Source of the DNA: DASXVX01 sp036504075
GTDB lineage: Bacteria; Bacillota; Sulfobacillia; Symbiobacteriales; Symbiobacteriaceae
NCBI GenBank assembly: GCA_036504075.1
Contig: DASXVX010000009.1
Location: forward strand, 140,177 to 204,176
Direction: 5' to 3'
Length of the DNA stretch: 64,000 nt
Under the pieces are notes generated by a model, which was not told the origin of the DNA, did not search any database, and worked only from the letters and a program-made list of their open reading frames with translations. Position numbers and translations under genes: made by a program. Of the stretch, positions 9,478-18,046 are shown piece by piece (within the stretch, counting starts at the first letter, position 1; each line of letters begins with the position of its first letter).

Positions 9478-10308
9478 CTAGGGCGTTTCGGGCGGTAGGA
9501 AGCCGGCCCGCTTCAGGCCGGGCTTTCCGCCCACCTGACAGGGCTCCAGCTCGCCGGCCGCCACCAGGCGCGCAATCGCCTTTTGCTGATGGGCCTCATT
9601 CCAGGGGAAAATCCGGGCGAACTGCCGCTCCGAAAGTGCCGGCGTCAGCGTAAAGAACTGGCGGACGAGCCGGACGGCGGCCTCCCGGGTCGGGATCTCC
9701 GTGCCGGCGTCCACCGCCTCGGGGTGGAAGCGCGGAAACAGGTCCCAGACGTTGGCGATGGCGTGCCCGCCTTCCGTCCCGCACTTGACGATCAGCATGA
9801 AGGCGTCAAGCTGGTCCAGCCCTTTGTCCAGGGCGTTTTTCATGGGACGGGTGCCGTCGGTCAGTTTGGACTGCAGGGTCCGGGTGCCGGTCGGGCCGTA
9901 CTCCCGGATGTAGCCGAAGGCTTTCAGGGCCATTTCGTTGAGCCGGACCGACTCCGAGACGTGGACCAGGTCGTCGTCGGGGTCTCCGGTGTTGCCGGTG
10001 AGCGCATAGAAGACCGGCAGCCACTCCCGGGAGACAAAAGTGGGCTTGACAGCCACCACTTTGCCGTAGTATGCCTGCCGGGATGCCGCAAACTCGTCTT
10101 TCCAGTTCCACATCCAGTCCCAACGAGTGCCGTCGCTGTTGGTCGCCAGGGCCGGGAAGAGCGCCGGCAGCAACCCGGTGCCCGGGGTGAAAACCCAGAC
10201 GAACCCCAGCCGCCCGATGGCCTCCAGGCATTCCGCCCGGTCCCCTACGGAACCCGGCGGCAAGAGGCGGTTCCGCTCCCGGTCGATTTGTGCCTGCGTG
10301 ATTTGCAT
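9478..10308 (-). CDS. Conserved hypothetical protein, possibly AlkZ/YcaQ-like winged helix
   Basis: A 276-residue soluble protein; the ATG lies 7-8 bases after GGAGGGGG. Recognisable stretches are GFVWVFTPGTGLLPALFPAL, WMWNWKDEFAASRQAYYGK and REWLPVFYALTG. A C-terminal part (about residues 130-270) alternates short helices with ALKAFGYIREYGPTGTRTLQ and KAIARLVAAGELEPCQVGGKPG, which reads like winged-helix DNA-binding repeats. That pattern recalls proteins annotated as AlkZ-related, but I cannot confirm catalytic residues. No signal peptide or membrane segment is present. It is flanked by non-coding sequence and has no obvious operon partner. Treat the function as unknown. Confidence 0.6.
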   Translation of the reverse strand: MQITQAQIDRERNRLLPPGSVGDRAECLEAIGRLGFVWVFTPGTGLLPALFPALATNSDGTRWDWMWNWKDEFAASRQAYYGKVVAVKPTFVSREWLPVFYALTGNTGDPDDDLVHVSESVRLNEMALKAFGYIREYGPTGTRTLQSKLTDGTRPMKNALDKGLDQLDAFMLIVKCGTEGGHAIANVWDLFPRFHPEAVDAGTEIPTREAAVRLVRQFFTLTPALSERQFARIFPWNEAHQQKAIARLVAAGELEPCQVGGKPGLKRAGFLPPETP

Positions 10309-10579
10309 GGCGGTTCCCCCTCCGCGGACAGGTTTACCCGAAGAGGTTCGACATCGTGCGGCTTTGACTCCTCCGGGCGCGTATTCGCGTAGAAGCTGGA
10401 CATACTACTCTCGGAAGGGTTGGCGGCGGTCACAAAAATCTTAGCAAAGAATTCACCCAAAGTATCAAACAGAAACGGTGTTTTTCTCGTTTAAGGGGGT
10501 AGAAGGGATTAGTTGCGAAGGGTACCGGACCAACCGCCACTTCCCTGTAGAGAGAAGACCTAATGGGAGTGAACTGCTT

Positions 10580-10891
10580 ATGCGGTCTCGCGACACAAAG
10601 CGGCGCCCCCCCGGCCGAATCAGGGGAAGGACCGCAATCGAGCAGGGGAAAAACACGGGGATGAAGCGGTACCAGTCTCAGCCTGTCGTAGTCAAGCAGC
10701 AGGCAAAGGTCAGGTCGGCGCGCACGTCGCTTTGGCGGAAGCTGCGGCAGCAAGTGCGGGCGACCTGGCGGTGGTTCATTGTTCGCACGGTTCGGCACTG
10801 GTTCAACCGGGCTGACAACCGGGTTCCCGATCCGGCACTGAGCGCCACGTTGGGGGACGTGCGTCAGTTTCCGGGCAGCAGGTGGCAGTAA
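10580..10891 (+). CDS. Small very basic protein, unknown function
   Basis: The ATG at 10580 follows GGGAG at a normal distance and gives 103 residues; a second possible start is the Met of MKRYQSQPVV (about 10661). The sequence is rich in Arg and Lys (MRSRDTKRRPPGRIRGR, then KQQAKVRSARTSLWRKLRQQ) and ends with a Trp-rich helix (WRWFIVRTVRHWF). This could bind nucleic acid or membranes. An intrinsic terminator begins 17 bases after the stop, which supports a real transcription unit. I recognise no family. The pI would be high and there is no signal peptide. Confidence 0.5.
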   Translation: MRSRDTKRRPPGRIRGRTAIEQGKNTGMKRYQSQPVVVKQQAKVRSARTSLWRKLRQQVRATWRWFIVRTVRHWFNRADNRVPDPALSATLGDVRQFPGSRWQ

Positions 10892-10908
10892 ACCCTATTT
10901 TGAATCGA

Positions 10909-10937
10909 CCCCGGGCGGCATGCGCCCGGGGTTTTTT
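10909..10937 (+). terminator. Intrinsic terminator
   Basis: Stem CCCCGGGCG paired with CGCCCGGGG (10909-10917 with 10923-10931), a 5-base loop, and then six T. It closes the small basic ORF at 10580. Confidence 0.9.
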
Positions 10938-11033
10938 CATTGCGTCAGACCGTAATTTCCGGGTGGCAAAAAGGGGAAGCAACCCCGGCCCGGCGAACCT
11001 GGGTACGTACACCCCAGCAACAGGAGGGCGCCT

Positions 11034-11900
11034 GTGTTCCACATTCAGCCGGCACTGCCGTACAGTTTTTCCATCAGCCTGAAGCGCCTGATCAACATGC
11101 CCCGGCCCGACACCGCCCGGGTGGAGCCCGGACCCGTTTATGTCCGGGCGCTCTCCGTGGGCGACCGCCGGGGGGTGGTGCGCGTCGCTGAGGCGGGGGA
11201 GGGCCTCAGCGTCAGCATTTCCGGGAATCTGGCGCCGGAGCCGGTGCTCGCTGCCGTCCGCCGGGCGTTCTCACTGGACCTGGACCTGTCCGGCTTCTAC
11301 CGCCACATCGAGGCCGCCGACCCGGTCATGGCGCAGCTGGCCCGCCGGTTCTATGGCGCCCGGCCCATCCAGTCGTTCGACCTCTGGGAGGCGCTCGCCT
11401 GGACCATTATCGGACAGCAGGTGAACATCAGCTTCGCCTTTGCCATGAAGGAGTCGCTGGTGCGGCTCTGCGGCCTGACCGCCGAGGGCTACCCCGCCTT
11501 CCCCGGGCCGGAGGCGGTGGCCGCCCTGCAGTACGAGCAACTGCAAGCCGAGAAGTACACCCGGAAGAAGGCCGAGTATGTCATCGATCTGGCCCGGGCC
11601 ATAGCAAGCGGCCGGCTGGAACTGGAGCCGATCGCCGCCCTGCCGTTCGAGCAGGCGGTCGCGGCGTTGGTCAAGCTCCGGGGGGTCGGCCGATGGACCG
11701 CCGAAGTCCTGCTCATGGACGCCGGTGTGCCCGATGCCCTGCCGGCGGGCGACATTGGCATTCGTAACGCCGTCCAGCGATTTTACGGCCTGGACCACCA
11801 GCCTTCCGAGGCGGAGGTCCGGGAGTTGGGGAGGGCGTGGGCGCCATACAGCGCACTGGCCTCCTACTACCTGTGGCTGGGACTCCTCGACAAGGGGTGA
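11034..11900 (+). CDS. alkA: DNA-3-methyladenine glycosylase, AlkA type
   Basis: A 288-residue HhH-GPD base-excision enzyme that removes alkylated purines from DNA. The GTG start is set by AGGAGG 7 bases upstream. The N-terminal 120 residues are the TBP-like AlkA domain. Then comes LAWTIIGQQVNISFAFAMKE (substrate-pocket helices), the helix-hairpin-helix LRGVGRWTAEVLLMDAG, and PAGDIGIRNA, whose Asp is the catalytic residue of this superfamily. The length matches the family. A small membrane-protein gene follows after 5 bases. No Ada-type regulator is nearby. Confidence 0.9.
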   Translation: MFHIQPALPYSFSISLKRLINMPRPDTARVEPGPVYVRALSVGDRRGVVRVAEAGEGLSVSISGNLAPEPVLAAVRRAFSLDLDLSGFYRHIEAADPVMAQLARRFYGARPIQSFDLWEALAWTIIGQQVNISFAFAMKESLVRLCGLTAEGYPAFPGPEAVAALQYEQLQAEKYTRKKAEYVIDLARAIASGRLELEPIAALPFEQAVAALVKLRGVGRWTAEVLLMDAGVPDALPAGDIGIRNAVQRFYGLDHQPSEAEVRELGRAWAPYSALASYYLWLGLLDKG

Positions 11901-11905
11901 GATGA

Positions 11906-12061
11906 GTGGGCTTGTTGGTCCTGGGCATCGTCGGCTGGCTGGTTCCCACCGTAGCCGGGATCTGGTACCTTCACACCTTCCGGGAGATCCGGGACGAGAT
12001 CCGGCTCATTCGCCGGTACTTGCAGTTGTTAAGCGAACGGCCCCACGCCGGCGACCGATAG
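11906..12061 (+). CDS. Small single-span membrane protein
   Basis: A 51-residue ORF starts at GTG 11906, just after AGGGGTGAGAT and only 5 bases past the alkA stop, so it is probably translated from the same message. The first 22 residues are one hydrophobic segment (GLLVLGIVGWLVPTVAG). The rest is a charged amphipathic tail (FREIRDEIRLIRRYLQLL) that could form a short coiled coil in the cytoplasm. The form is typical of small Firmicute membrane proteins of unknown role. Support is the ribosome site, the tight spacing and the sensible topology. Confidence 0.6.
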   Translation: MGLLVLGIVGWLVPTVAGIWYLHTFREIRDEIRLIRRYLQLLSERPHAGDR

Positions 12062-12067
12062 AAAACA

Positions 12068-12100
12068 AGCCCCGCTGCCATGATGAAAGGCGGCGGGGCT
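12068..12100 (-). terminator. Terminator for the DUF218/aminotransferase unit
   Basis: Inverted repeat of 12 bp with one mismatch (12068-12079 with 12089-12100). Read on the reverse strand it is followed by TTGTTTTC. It lies 25 bases past the stop of the DUF218 gene. Confidence 0.75.
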
Positions 12101-12124
12101 ATGTCGACTGTGCATTCCGGTCAG

Positions 12125-12688
12125 CTAGAGCTCTCCCTGGGTGGCGTAAGTACGGACCTTTTCCAGCTCACGGTAGACGAGGTTCTGGCCCTCGGGCGTG
12201 TGCCACCAGTTATCCCGGGTGATGTCCGTGCGGGTATCCGGGACGCAGGTGATTTTCACTTCGCGCGGGATGTAGTGGGCGATGGCCTGCTTCACACGGC
12301 GGAGATGATGCGGGGCCGAAACCAGGATCACGTTTTTCAGGTTCTTCCAGCCGAACCGCGCCTCGACGATCGCCACGGTCTTGCGGACGTTCTCGAAGGT
12401 GTTGACCGACTCGTTTTCGACCATGATGGCCTCTTCGGGAACGCCCAGGGTCAACATGTGACCCTTGAGCCGTTCAGATTCGGCGACGCCCAGTTCCCGC
12501 TTGTCGCCGCCCGTGATGAGCACCTGCGGCGCCAGCCCGGCCTTGTAGAGTTCCGCACCCCGTTCCGCCCGCTCCAGACGCTTGCCGCCGAAGACGATAA
12601 TCAGATCGGCGGTTTCAGGCTCATCCTGGCAGAACAGATACTCGGAGATTTCCCGGATCGACATACCTTCATACAGCCTGGGTCCCAT
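12125..12688 (-). CDS. YdcF/SanA-like DUF218 protein
   Basis: The likely start is the ATG at 12688, preceded by GGAGGAATGTCC; the open frame extends further but without a ribosome site. The product is 187 residues. DUF218 hallmarks are LIIVFGGKRLERAERGAELY, the LITGGDKRE loop, the SVNTFENVRKTV helix with its conserved Ser/Thr-Glu, and LVSAPHHLRRVKQA. Family members such as YdcF, SanA and ElyC have a Rossmann-like fold; some affect the cell envelope. No membrane helix is present, so this is a cytoplasmic member. It lies 38 bases downstream of the aminotransferase gene on the same strand. Confidence 0.85.
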   Translation of the reverse strand: MGPRLYEGMSIREISEYLFCQDEPETADLIIVFGGKRLERAERGAELYKAGLAPQVLITGGDKRELGVAESERLKGHMLTLGVPEEAIMVENESVNTFENVRKTVAIVEARFGWKNLKNVILVSAPHHLRRVKQAIAHYIPREVKITCVPDTRTDITRDNWWHTPEGQNLVYRELEKVRTYATQGEL

Positions 12689-12726
12689 TGGACATTCCTC
12701 CCGGTGCTGTACCGATTTTTTGGCTC

Positions 12727-13899
12727 TTAAAAGACCTTTAACTGACCGATACGTGTTGCTGCTTCTCGCAAGCGCTCCGGCACGGTCGTCAGAGAGACTC
12801 GCACGTAACCCTCGCCTGCAGGCCCGAAGCCCGGGCCGGGGGCCACCACAACGTGGCACTCCCGCAGGAGCAGATCAGCAAAGGATACACTGCTAAAGGG
12901 CTTAGGGACCGGGCACCAGACGAAGATCCCGCCAGCCGGCGGCTCAATCTCCCAGCCGATTGCCCGTGCACTCGAGATCCACGCGTCCCGCCGGCGTTGG
13001 TATTCGTCGCGGAGTTCCCGAACGCAGTCCTGCGGACCGTTCAAGGCGGCCGCTGCGGCCTGCTGGACGGCTCCCCACTGGCTACAGTTCAGGTGATCCT
13101 GCAGCAGGTTCATCAGGCGGATAATCTCCCGGTTGCCGGCTGCGAAACCAATGCGCCACCCCGCCATGTTGTAGGACTTGGACAGGGTGCAGAACTCGAT
13201 GCCCACCGCCTTGGCCCCCGGCGTTTGGAGGAAGCTCTCTTGCTTCCGCCCATCGAAGACCAGGTCTCCGTATGCCAGGTCATGGGCCACGACGATTTCG
13301 TGGTCCCGGGCAAAATCGACCACCGACCGGAAAAAATCGGGGCCGGCCATGACGCCGGTGGGATTGGTGGGGAAGTTCAGGAACATCAGCCTGGCCTGAT
13401 CAGCCACCTCCTTGGGGATGGAGTTTAAATCGGGCAAAAAGTGGTTTTCCGAGAGCAACGGCATCGCATGCTGTCGGGCGCCTGCTAACTGAACGCCGGA
13501 CCAGTAATCGGGATAGCCAGGGTCCGGCATAAGACAAATGTCACCCTCGTTGAGGAGGCAGAGGCTGATTTCCTGAAGGCCCAGTTTGGACCCAATCAGG
13601 ATACAGACCTCAGTCTCCGGATCGAGGGCGACATCGTAATGGCGCAGATAATATCCCGCCGCGGCTTCCTTAAGGATTTTAAGGCCACCGAACGAGATGT
13701 ACTTGTGGGTGGCAGGATCCGCGGCAGCCCGCTGCGCGGCCTCCACAATATGAACAGGGGTGGGGAGGTCCGGGTTGCCCTGACCAAGGTTGATCACATC
13801 ATGCCCGGCGGCTTGCAGCGACTGCGTGGTCGCGACAAGGCCCGCGAAGAATTGGGAGGGAAGCCTGCCAATCCGCTGCGCCGGGGTGATGAAGCTCAA
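12727..13899 (-). CDS. MtnE/YkrV-like PLP aminotransferase
   Basis: A 390-residue fold-type I aminotransferase with a TTG start 9 bases after GGAGG. DVINLGQGNPDLPTPVHIVEA, DPGYPDYWSGVQLA, LMFLNFPTNPTG and the PLP-lysine motif TLSKSYNMAGWRIGF are all present. The last carries the Schiff-base Lys. The sequence follows the pattern of Bacillus YkrV/MtnE closely, which transaminates 2-oxo-4-methylthiobutyrate to methionine in the salvage pathway. No other methionine-salvage gene is nearby, so a broader amino-acid role is possible. The upstream 13900-14243 stretch shows no riboswitch that I can identify. Confidence 0.82.
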   Translation of the reverse strand: MSFITPAQRIGRLPSQFFAGLVATTQSLQAAGHDVINLGQGNPDLPTPVHIVEAAQRAAADPATHKYISFGGLKILKEAAAGYYLRHYDVALDPETEVCILIGSKLGLQEISLCLLNEGDICLMPDPGYPDYWSGVQLAGARQHAMPLLSENHFLPDLNSIPKEVADQARLMFLNFPTNPTGVMAGPDFFRSVVDFARDHEIVVAHDLAYGDLVFDGRKQESFLQTPGAKAVGIEFCTLSKSYNMAGWRIGFAAGNREIIRLMNLLQDHLNCSQWGAVQQAAAAALNGPQDCVRELRDEYQRRRDAWISSARAIGWEIEPPAGGIFVWCPVPKPFSSVSFADLLLRECHVVVAPGPGFGPAGEGYVRVSLTTVPERLREAATRIGQLKVF

Positions 13900-14243
13900 A
13901 GGCCACCGACCTCCTTTGCTTTGTTACTACGGTATTCGCCTTGGTCGAAGGATTTCCCTGTGAGGTTTGATTCGACCTTTTCATGGTTCTAAGCGAATCG
14001 GATCAACGGGAGTATGGGTGATCTGCGCAAGTGGCATGGCCAACGGTTGATCACAATTGGATGAAAACACCGCAGATGCCAAATCGATTGGCGCAACTTT
14101 CCTCATGATGCCTGTGCCAAGTGAATCCTATGCACCCGACCAGGCAATCGGGACGAAAATACTGTGCGCACACTACCCGCCGATCATGCTAAAATAACTT
14201 TCATGATGATTTTTTAGCCCTTAATCAGGAGGCGGAATCGGCC
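13900..14243. other. Intergenic region between divergent genes
   Basis: About 340 bases without a gene separate the aminotransferase (leftward) from the permease (rightward). It should hold both promoters. An inverted repeat GGTCGAA...TTCGACC followed by TTTT occurs near 13945-13982. I found no clear T-box or S-box. An AGGAGG ribosome site for the permease ends the region. Confidence 0.5.
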
Positions 14244-15545
14244 GTGAGTCATGCGGTGGCAGCCCCTGCCATCTTTTTCTTTACGCTGTATCTGGTCCTG
14301 GCCCGCCCCCGGAACGTGGACACGGGGGTGGCGGCCCTGCTGGGCGCCGTGCTGGCGCTGCTCGCGGGCGTGATCACGCTCATGGACGTCCGGACGGTGG
14401 CCGGTATTGTCTGGGATGCGACGTTTGCGCTCATCGCCATCGTGGTCATTTCGGTCATTCTGGACCAGGCCGGACTCTTTCGCTGGGCGGCCCTGCAAAT
14501 GGCCCGGCGGGCCGGGGGGAACGGGCGGCTGATCTTTCTGGCGGTGATTCTGCTGGGGGCGCTCGTCTCCACGCTCTTCACCAACGACGCTACGGTGCTC
14601 ATTTTGACGCCCATCGTCTATGAGATGCTCACGGCTTTGGGTTTTGATCACATACTCATCCTGCCGTACATGATGGCCTGCGGCTTCGTGGCCGACTCCA
14701 TGTCCATTCCGCTGGCGGTCTCAAACCTGACCAATATGATCACCGCCCGGTACTTCGGGCTGGGCTTCGCCCGGTTCGCCCTGCTCATGGCCTTGCCGGC
14801 GGTCACCTGCCTGCTGGCGACGCTGGGGGTGCTCTTCTGGTACTACCGGCGCTCCCTGCCGGCCCGGTACGATTTGACGGTGCTGCCGGAACCGGCGTCG
14901 GCGATTCGGGACCCCTTCCTGTTCCGGGTGGGACTGGGGGTCCTGGGGGCCATGGTGGTGGCGTTCTTTATGAACTCCATGCGGGTGACGGTACCGGTCT
15001 CGTTCGTGATCGCCACGGGCGCGGCGGTGTTGCTGCTGGCGACGCTGAAGAACCGGGTTGTCCGGCCGGCGGCGGTGATCACGCAGGCGCCCTGGCACGT
15101 GGTCATCTTCGCACTGGGCATGTATCTGGTCGTCTACGGCCTGGGCAACGCGGGCCTGACGCCCTGGGCGGCCCAGTTGCTGCAGCGGCTGATCGCCATC
15201 TCCCCGGGGGCGGCGATTATCGGGACGGGGGTGCTGGTGGCGATCTTCTCCAGCCTCATGAACAACCTGCCCGGGGTGATGCTGGGCTGCCTGGCCCTGG
15301 CTGCCGCCGGCGCTTCCGGGGCGCTGCACGAGGGCATGGTGCTGGCGAACGTGATCGGCTCAGACGTCGGGCCCAAACTGACGCCCATCGGGTCGCTCGC
15401 CACGCTGATCTGGCTCCACAACTTGCGGCTGAAGGGCATGACGGTCACCTGGCAGGACTACCTGAAAGTCGGCCTGGTGATCACGCCGCCGGTGCTTTTG
15501 CTGACGTTGTGCGCTTTGTGGCTCAGCATGCATGCCCTGGGGTGA
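14244..15545 (+). CDS. ArsB/NhaD-type ion permease
   Basis: A 433-residue polytopic protein with a GTG start behind AGGAGG. It has the ion-transporter superfamily pattern: paired inverted repeats, with FTNDATVLILTPIVYEML and SSLMNNLPGVMLGCLAL as the two re-entrant Asn/Asp motifs, and a GSDVGPKLTPIGSLATLIW C-terminal signature as in ArsB. ArsB exports arsenite and relatives exchange sodium or anions. No arsR or arsC is adjacent, so arsenite is not assured. A second paralogue (16502) lies 1 kb downstream, with spore-coat genes between and after them. Confidence 0.85.
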   Translation: MSHAVAAPAIFFFTLYLVLARPRNVDTGVAALLGAVLALLAGVITLMDVRTVAGIVWDATFALIAIVVISVILDQAGLFRWAALQMARRAGGNGRLIFLAVILLGALVSTLFTNDATVLILTPIVYEMLTALGFDHILILPYMMACGFVADSMSIPLAVSNLTNMITARYFGLGFARFALLMALPAVTCLLATLGVLFWYYRRSLPARYDLTVLPEPASAIRDPFLFRVGLGVLGAMVVAFFMNSMRVTVPVSFVIATGAAVLLLATLKNRVVRPAAVITQAPWHVVIFALGMYLVVYGLGNAGLTPWAAQLLQRLIAISPGAAIIGTGVLVAIFSSLMNNLPGVMLGCLALAAAGASGALHEGMVLANVIGSDVGPKLTPIGSLATLIWLHNLRLKGMTVTWQDYLKVGLVITPPVLLLTLCALWLSMHALG

Positions 15546-15611
15546 CGCCTCCGAATCGCGGTGTCGTGCTACCCGTAAGTATGCGCTCGCTTGTGTCTCA
15601 CCGCCTGACCC

Positions 15612-15803
15612 TCAGGCCGGGGGTTTCGCCTGCTGATCCGCTACCGGGTCTTCCAGCGGCCCGAAAGTGATCGGGGGATGTGCTTGCAGCCCGGGCGGAT
15701 CGGCCGAGGCACGGGTTTGCAGGTGTGGCTGCGGTCCCAGCAACAGGCAGAGTCCGGCCAGACCGGCCAGCGTCAGAATCAGTGACATCCACCAGATTGA
15801 CAT
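15612..15803 (-). CDS. Small membrane-anchored protein
   Basis: A 63-residue ORF on the reverse strand, with ATG at 15803 placed 9 bases after GGAGG. MSIWWMSLILTLAGLAGLCL is a membrane segment or signal anchor; the remainder is Pro/Ala-rich (GPLEDPVADQQAKPPA) with no known motif. It converges with the permease at 14244. Support is the strong ribosome site and membrane topology. No family is recognised. Confidence 0.55.
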   Translation of the reverse strand: MSIWWMSLILTLAGLAGLCLLLGPQPHLQTRASADPPGLQAHPPITFGPLEDPVADQQAKPPA

Positions 15804-15932
15804 CCCATTTTACCTCCCGCGGGCGGGGAGCACCCGCCCATCACCTTATGAAGTGGGTGGGGCACCGGTGCACCGGACTGAATAGACTGGAGCAGAGTGT
15901 GCTCTGCCACATACGGGTCACAACCCCGAGGG

Positions 15933-15962
15933 GCCAGGCAGTCGGCAGACTGCCTGGCTTTT
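15933..15962 (+). terminator. Terminator or leader attenuator ahead of the cotB-like gene
   Basis: A perfect 11-bp stem (GCCAGGCAGTC, arms 15933-15943 and 15948-15958), a GGCA loop and TTTT. No rightward ORF precedes it within 380 bases. It lies 76 bases upstream of the coat gene, so it could sit in that gene's leader and act as an attenuator, or it could end a small RNA. Confidence 0.75.
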
Positions 15963-16037
15963 CGCCTGCCCTCGGACTCACCGGGCCGGAAGCCGGCCGG
16001 CGTATTCCAGCCAGATGTCTCATGAAGGGGTGTTCCT

Positions 16038-16505
16038 ATGGATTCCTTCAGGCACTACCTGTGCGGCCTGCAGGGTGCCTACGTGCAACTGGAGCGTGCA
16101 GGACCGGACGCCTGCCAGGGTTGGCTGGTATTCGTGCAGGACGACTATCTGACCCTGCGCGCTCCGGAGGGCGGGGATCTCCACCTGCCGCTGCACCACA
16201 TCCGGAGCGTCTCCCGGTTTCCCCCACCTGACCCATACCCCCTTCAGGCCGGGGACAACCGACCGCCGCAGACCTTTGCCGAACTGCTGTCGCTGAATCA
16301 GGGCCGCCACGTCCGGCTGTATCACGCCGGCCCTGAAGTTACCGTGGGGATTTTGCGTGAGTCCGGCGCGGACCACCTGGTGCTGGAGGTGGCGACCGAC
16401 GAAATCGTCGGCTTCGCCCGTTTTCACGTCCGCAGCCTGTACGTGCCTTCGAGTGCCTCCGCCTTGTTCCCGGCTGAATCCCCGGAATCCTCCCAGGGAA
16501 GGTGA
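16038..16505 (+). CDS. CotB-like spore coat protein, short form
   Basis: A 155-residue protein containing two tandem copies of a small beta-rich unit: residues 6-60 (GAYVQLERAGPDACQGWLVF, then LHHIRSVSRF) and 80-135 (GRHVRLYHAGPEVTVGILR, then FHVRSLYV). This duplicated layout, including the LHHIRSV motif, is that of the N-terminal part of Bacillus CotB-type coat proteins. It lacks the repetitive tail seen in its paralogue at 18047. AAGGGGTG precedes the ATG. Its stop overlaps the start of the following permease (GTGA), implying translational coupling of a coat protein with a membrane permease. The expected location is the mother-cell-assembled coat. Confidence 0.72.
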   Translation: MDSFRHYLCGLQGAYVQLERAGPDACQGWLVFVQDDYLTLRAPEGGDLHLPLHHIRSVSRFPPPDPYPLQAGDNRPPQTFAELLSLNQGRHVRLYHAGPEVTVGILRESGADHLVLEVATDEIVGFARFHVRSLYVPSSASALFPAESPESSQGR

Positions 16506-18016
16506 CGGCAGTGGCACTTTGGGTTCTGGCACTGGGGGTTTTTCTGGTCACCGTCGTGCTGGTGCTGTGGCGTCCGGGCAACATCCACGAGGCGACGCCT
16601 GCGCTCCTGGGCGCCTTCGTGATGCTGCTCGCCGGGCTCATCGATCGGCACGACGTGCTGCAGGTGCTGGTTGTCGTTTGGAATTCTGCCATGACCATTA
16701 TTTCAACCTTCATCATGGCTTCGGTGCTGGAGGGGGCCGGATTTTTCGACTGGGTGACCGGACGCCTCATTCAACGCGCCCGGGGGTCGGGTCACCGGCT
16801 GTTTCACCTGGTGCTGGCCTTCAGCACCTGCCTCACGCTGTTTCTCAACAACGACGGGTCGATTCTGCTGGGTACCCCCGTGGTCATCGGACTGGTCAGC
16901 CGGTTGCGACTGCCACGCCGGGCGGCGCTTGCCTTCCTGTTGGGTGCATGCCTGGTGGCCAGTGCAGCCAGCCCGCCAATCGGGGTCAGCAACATGGCCA
17001 ACCTGGAGGCGATGAGCCTGGTGGGCATCACGTTGCTGCAGCACCTGCGCGTGGTCGTGGTGCCGGCCATGGTGGGTCTGGCTGCCGTGTGGGGACTGCT
17101 TTATGCCGTGTTTTGGCGGTCTCTGCCGGAGCAGGTTGACGCGGCAGGCAAGTCACCGGTGTCGGGGGGCCGGCCGCCGCTGCTGTTTCCTCACCCACAC
17201 GCACCGCGCCTTGTGGCGCCGCCACCGGGCGCCCTCCCGCATGAGCGCTTCAGACCGCCCTTGCCAACCAGGCAGCCCCCGCCGCCCCCGCCGTCGCTAT
17301 TGCCCCCACCCGCCCCACCCGCCCTACCGGCCTCACCGGCCCCACCGGCCCCACCGGCACCGGAACGGCTGCCGTTCGAACCGGACTTTCCGTTTATGTG
17401 GTTCGCTGTAGGGGTCGTGATTCTGGTGCGGGCCGGCTTCTTCGCGGCGTCGCTGTTTGGCGTTCCCACCTACCTGGTGGCCATGGCCGGGGCGCTGGTC
17501 TTACTGGTAGCCAACGCCCGGCGCCGGCTCGTTGATACCCGGGAGACACTGAAAAAGGCGCCGTGGCCGATCCTGGCCTTCGCCTTTGGCATGGACCTGC
17601 TGGTGTTCGGCCTGCGCAACGCGGGCATTACGGTCCTGCTGGCCCACAAGATCGGGCCGGTGATTCACGGCAGCGCACTGGCCCTCGGCTTCTTGCCGGG
17701 CCTGCTCGCCGCCGTGATTTCATCTCTGTTGAACAACCACCCGGGGCTGATCACCGGGGCCTTGATGTTGTTGGATATGGGCGGTCTGGCCGGGCACACC
17801 CTGCATATCGCCTACTCGGGGGTCGTGCTGGGCAGCGATCTGGGCGCCCTCTTCACGCCCATTGGCACGCTGGCCTCGCTGATGTGGTTTCATATCCTGA
17901 GACAGCATGGCCGGCAGTACTCCTGGTGGGACTATGTCAAAATCACGTTGGTCGTGATTCCCCTTAGTTTTCTGTTGACGCTTTGCGTGCTGTTTGGCGT
18001 GAGCCTGCTCTCCTGA
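16502..18016 (+). CDS. ArsB/NhaD-type permease with a proline-rich central loop
   Basis: A 504-residue paralogue of the permease at 14244. The N-terminal half has LFLNNDGSILLGTPVVIGL and ASAASPPIGVSNMANLEAMS; the C-terminal half has SSLLNNHPGLITGALMLL and GSDLGALFTPIGTLASLMW. Between them, about residues 225-295, is an inserted loop made largely of Pro, Ala and His (runs such as PPPPPPSLLPPPAPPALP) that would sit in the cytoplasm. The GTG start overlaps the upstream coat gene by four bases. The loop is encoded by CCG/CCC/GCC repeats and is probably low-complexity expansion. Ion specificity is unknown. Confidence 0.83.
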   Translation: MTAVALWVLALGVFLVTVVLVLWRPGNIHEATPALLGAFVMLLAGLIDRHDVLQVLVVVWNSAMTIISTFIMASVLEGAGFFDWVTGRLIQRARGSGHRLFHLVLAFSTCLTLFLNNDGSILLGTPVVIGLVSRLRLPRRAALAFLLGACLVASAASPPIGVSNMANLEAMSLVGITLLQHLRVVVVPAMVGLAAVWGLLYAVFWRSLPEQVDAAGKSPVSGGRPPLLFPHPHAPRLVAPPPGALPHERFRPPLPTRQPPPPPPSLLPPPAPPALPASPAPPAPPAPERLPFEPDFPFMWFAVGVVILVRAGFFAASLFGVPTYLVAMAGALVLLVANARRRLVDTRETLKKAPWPILAFAFGMDLLVFGLRNAGITVLLAHKIGPVIHGSALALGFLPGLLAAVISSLLNNHPGLITGALMLLDMGGLAGHTLHIAYSGVVLGSDLGALFTPIGTLASLMWFHILRQHGRQYSWWDYVKITLVVIPLSFLLTLCVLFGVSLLS

Positions 18017-18046
18017 CAAAAGCACTTTTCCCCCCATCGGCATACC

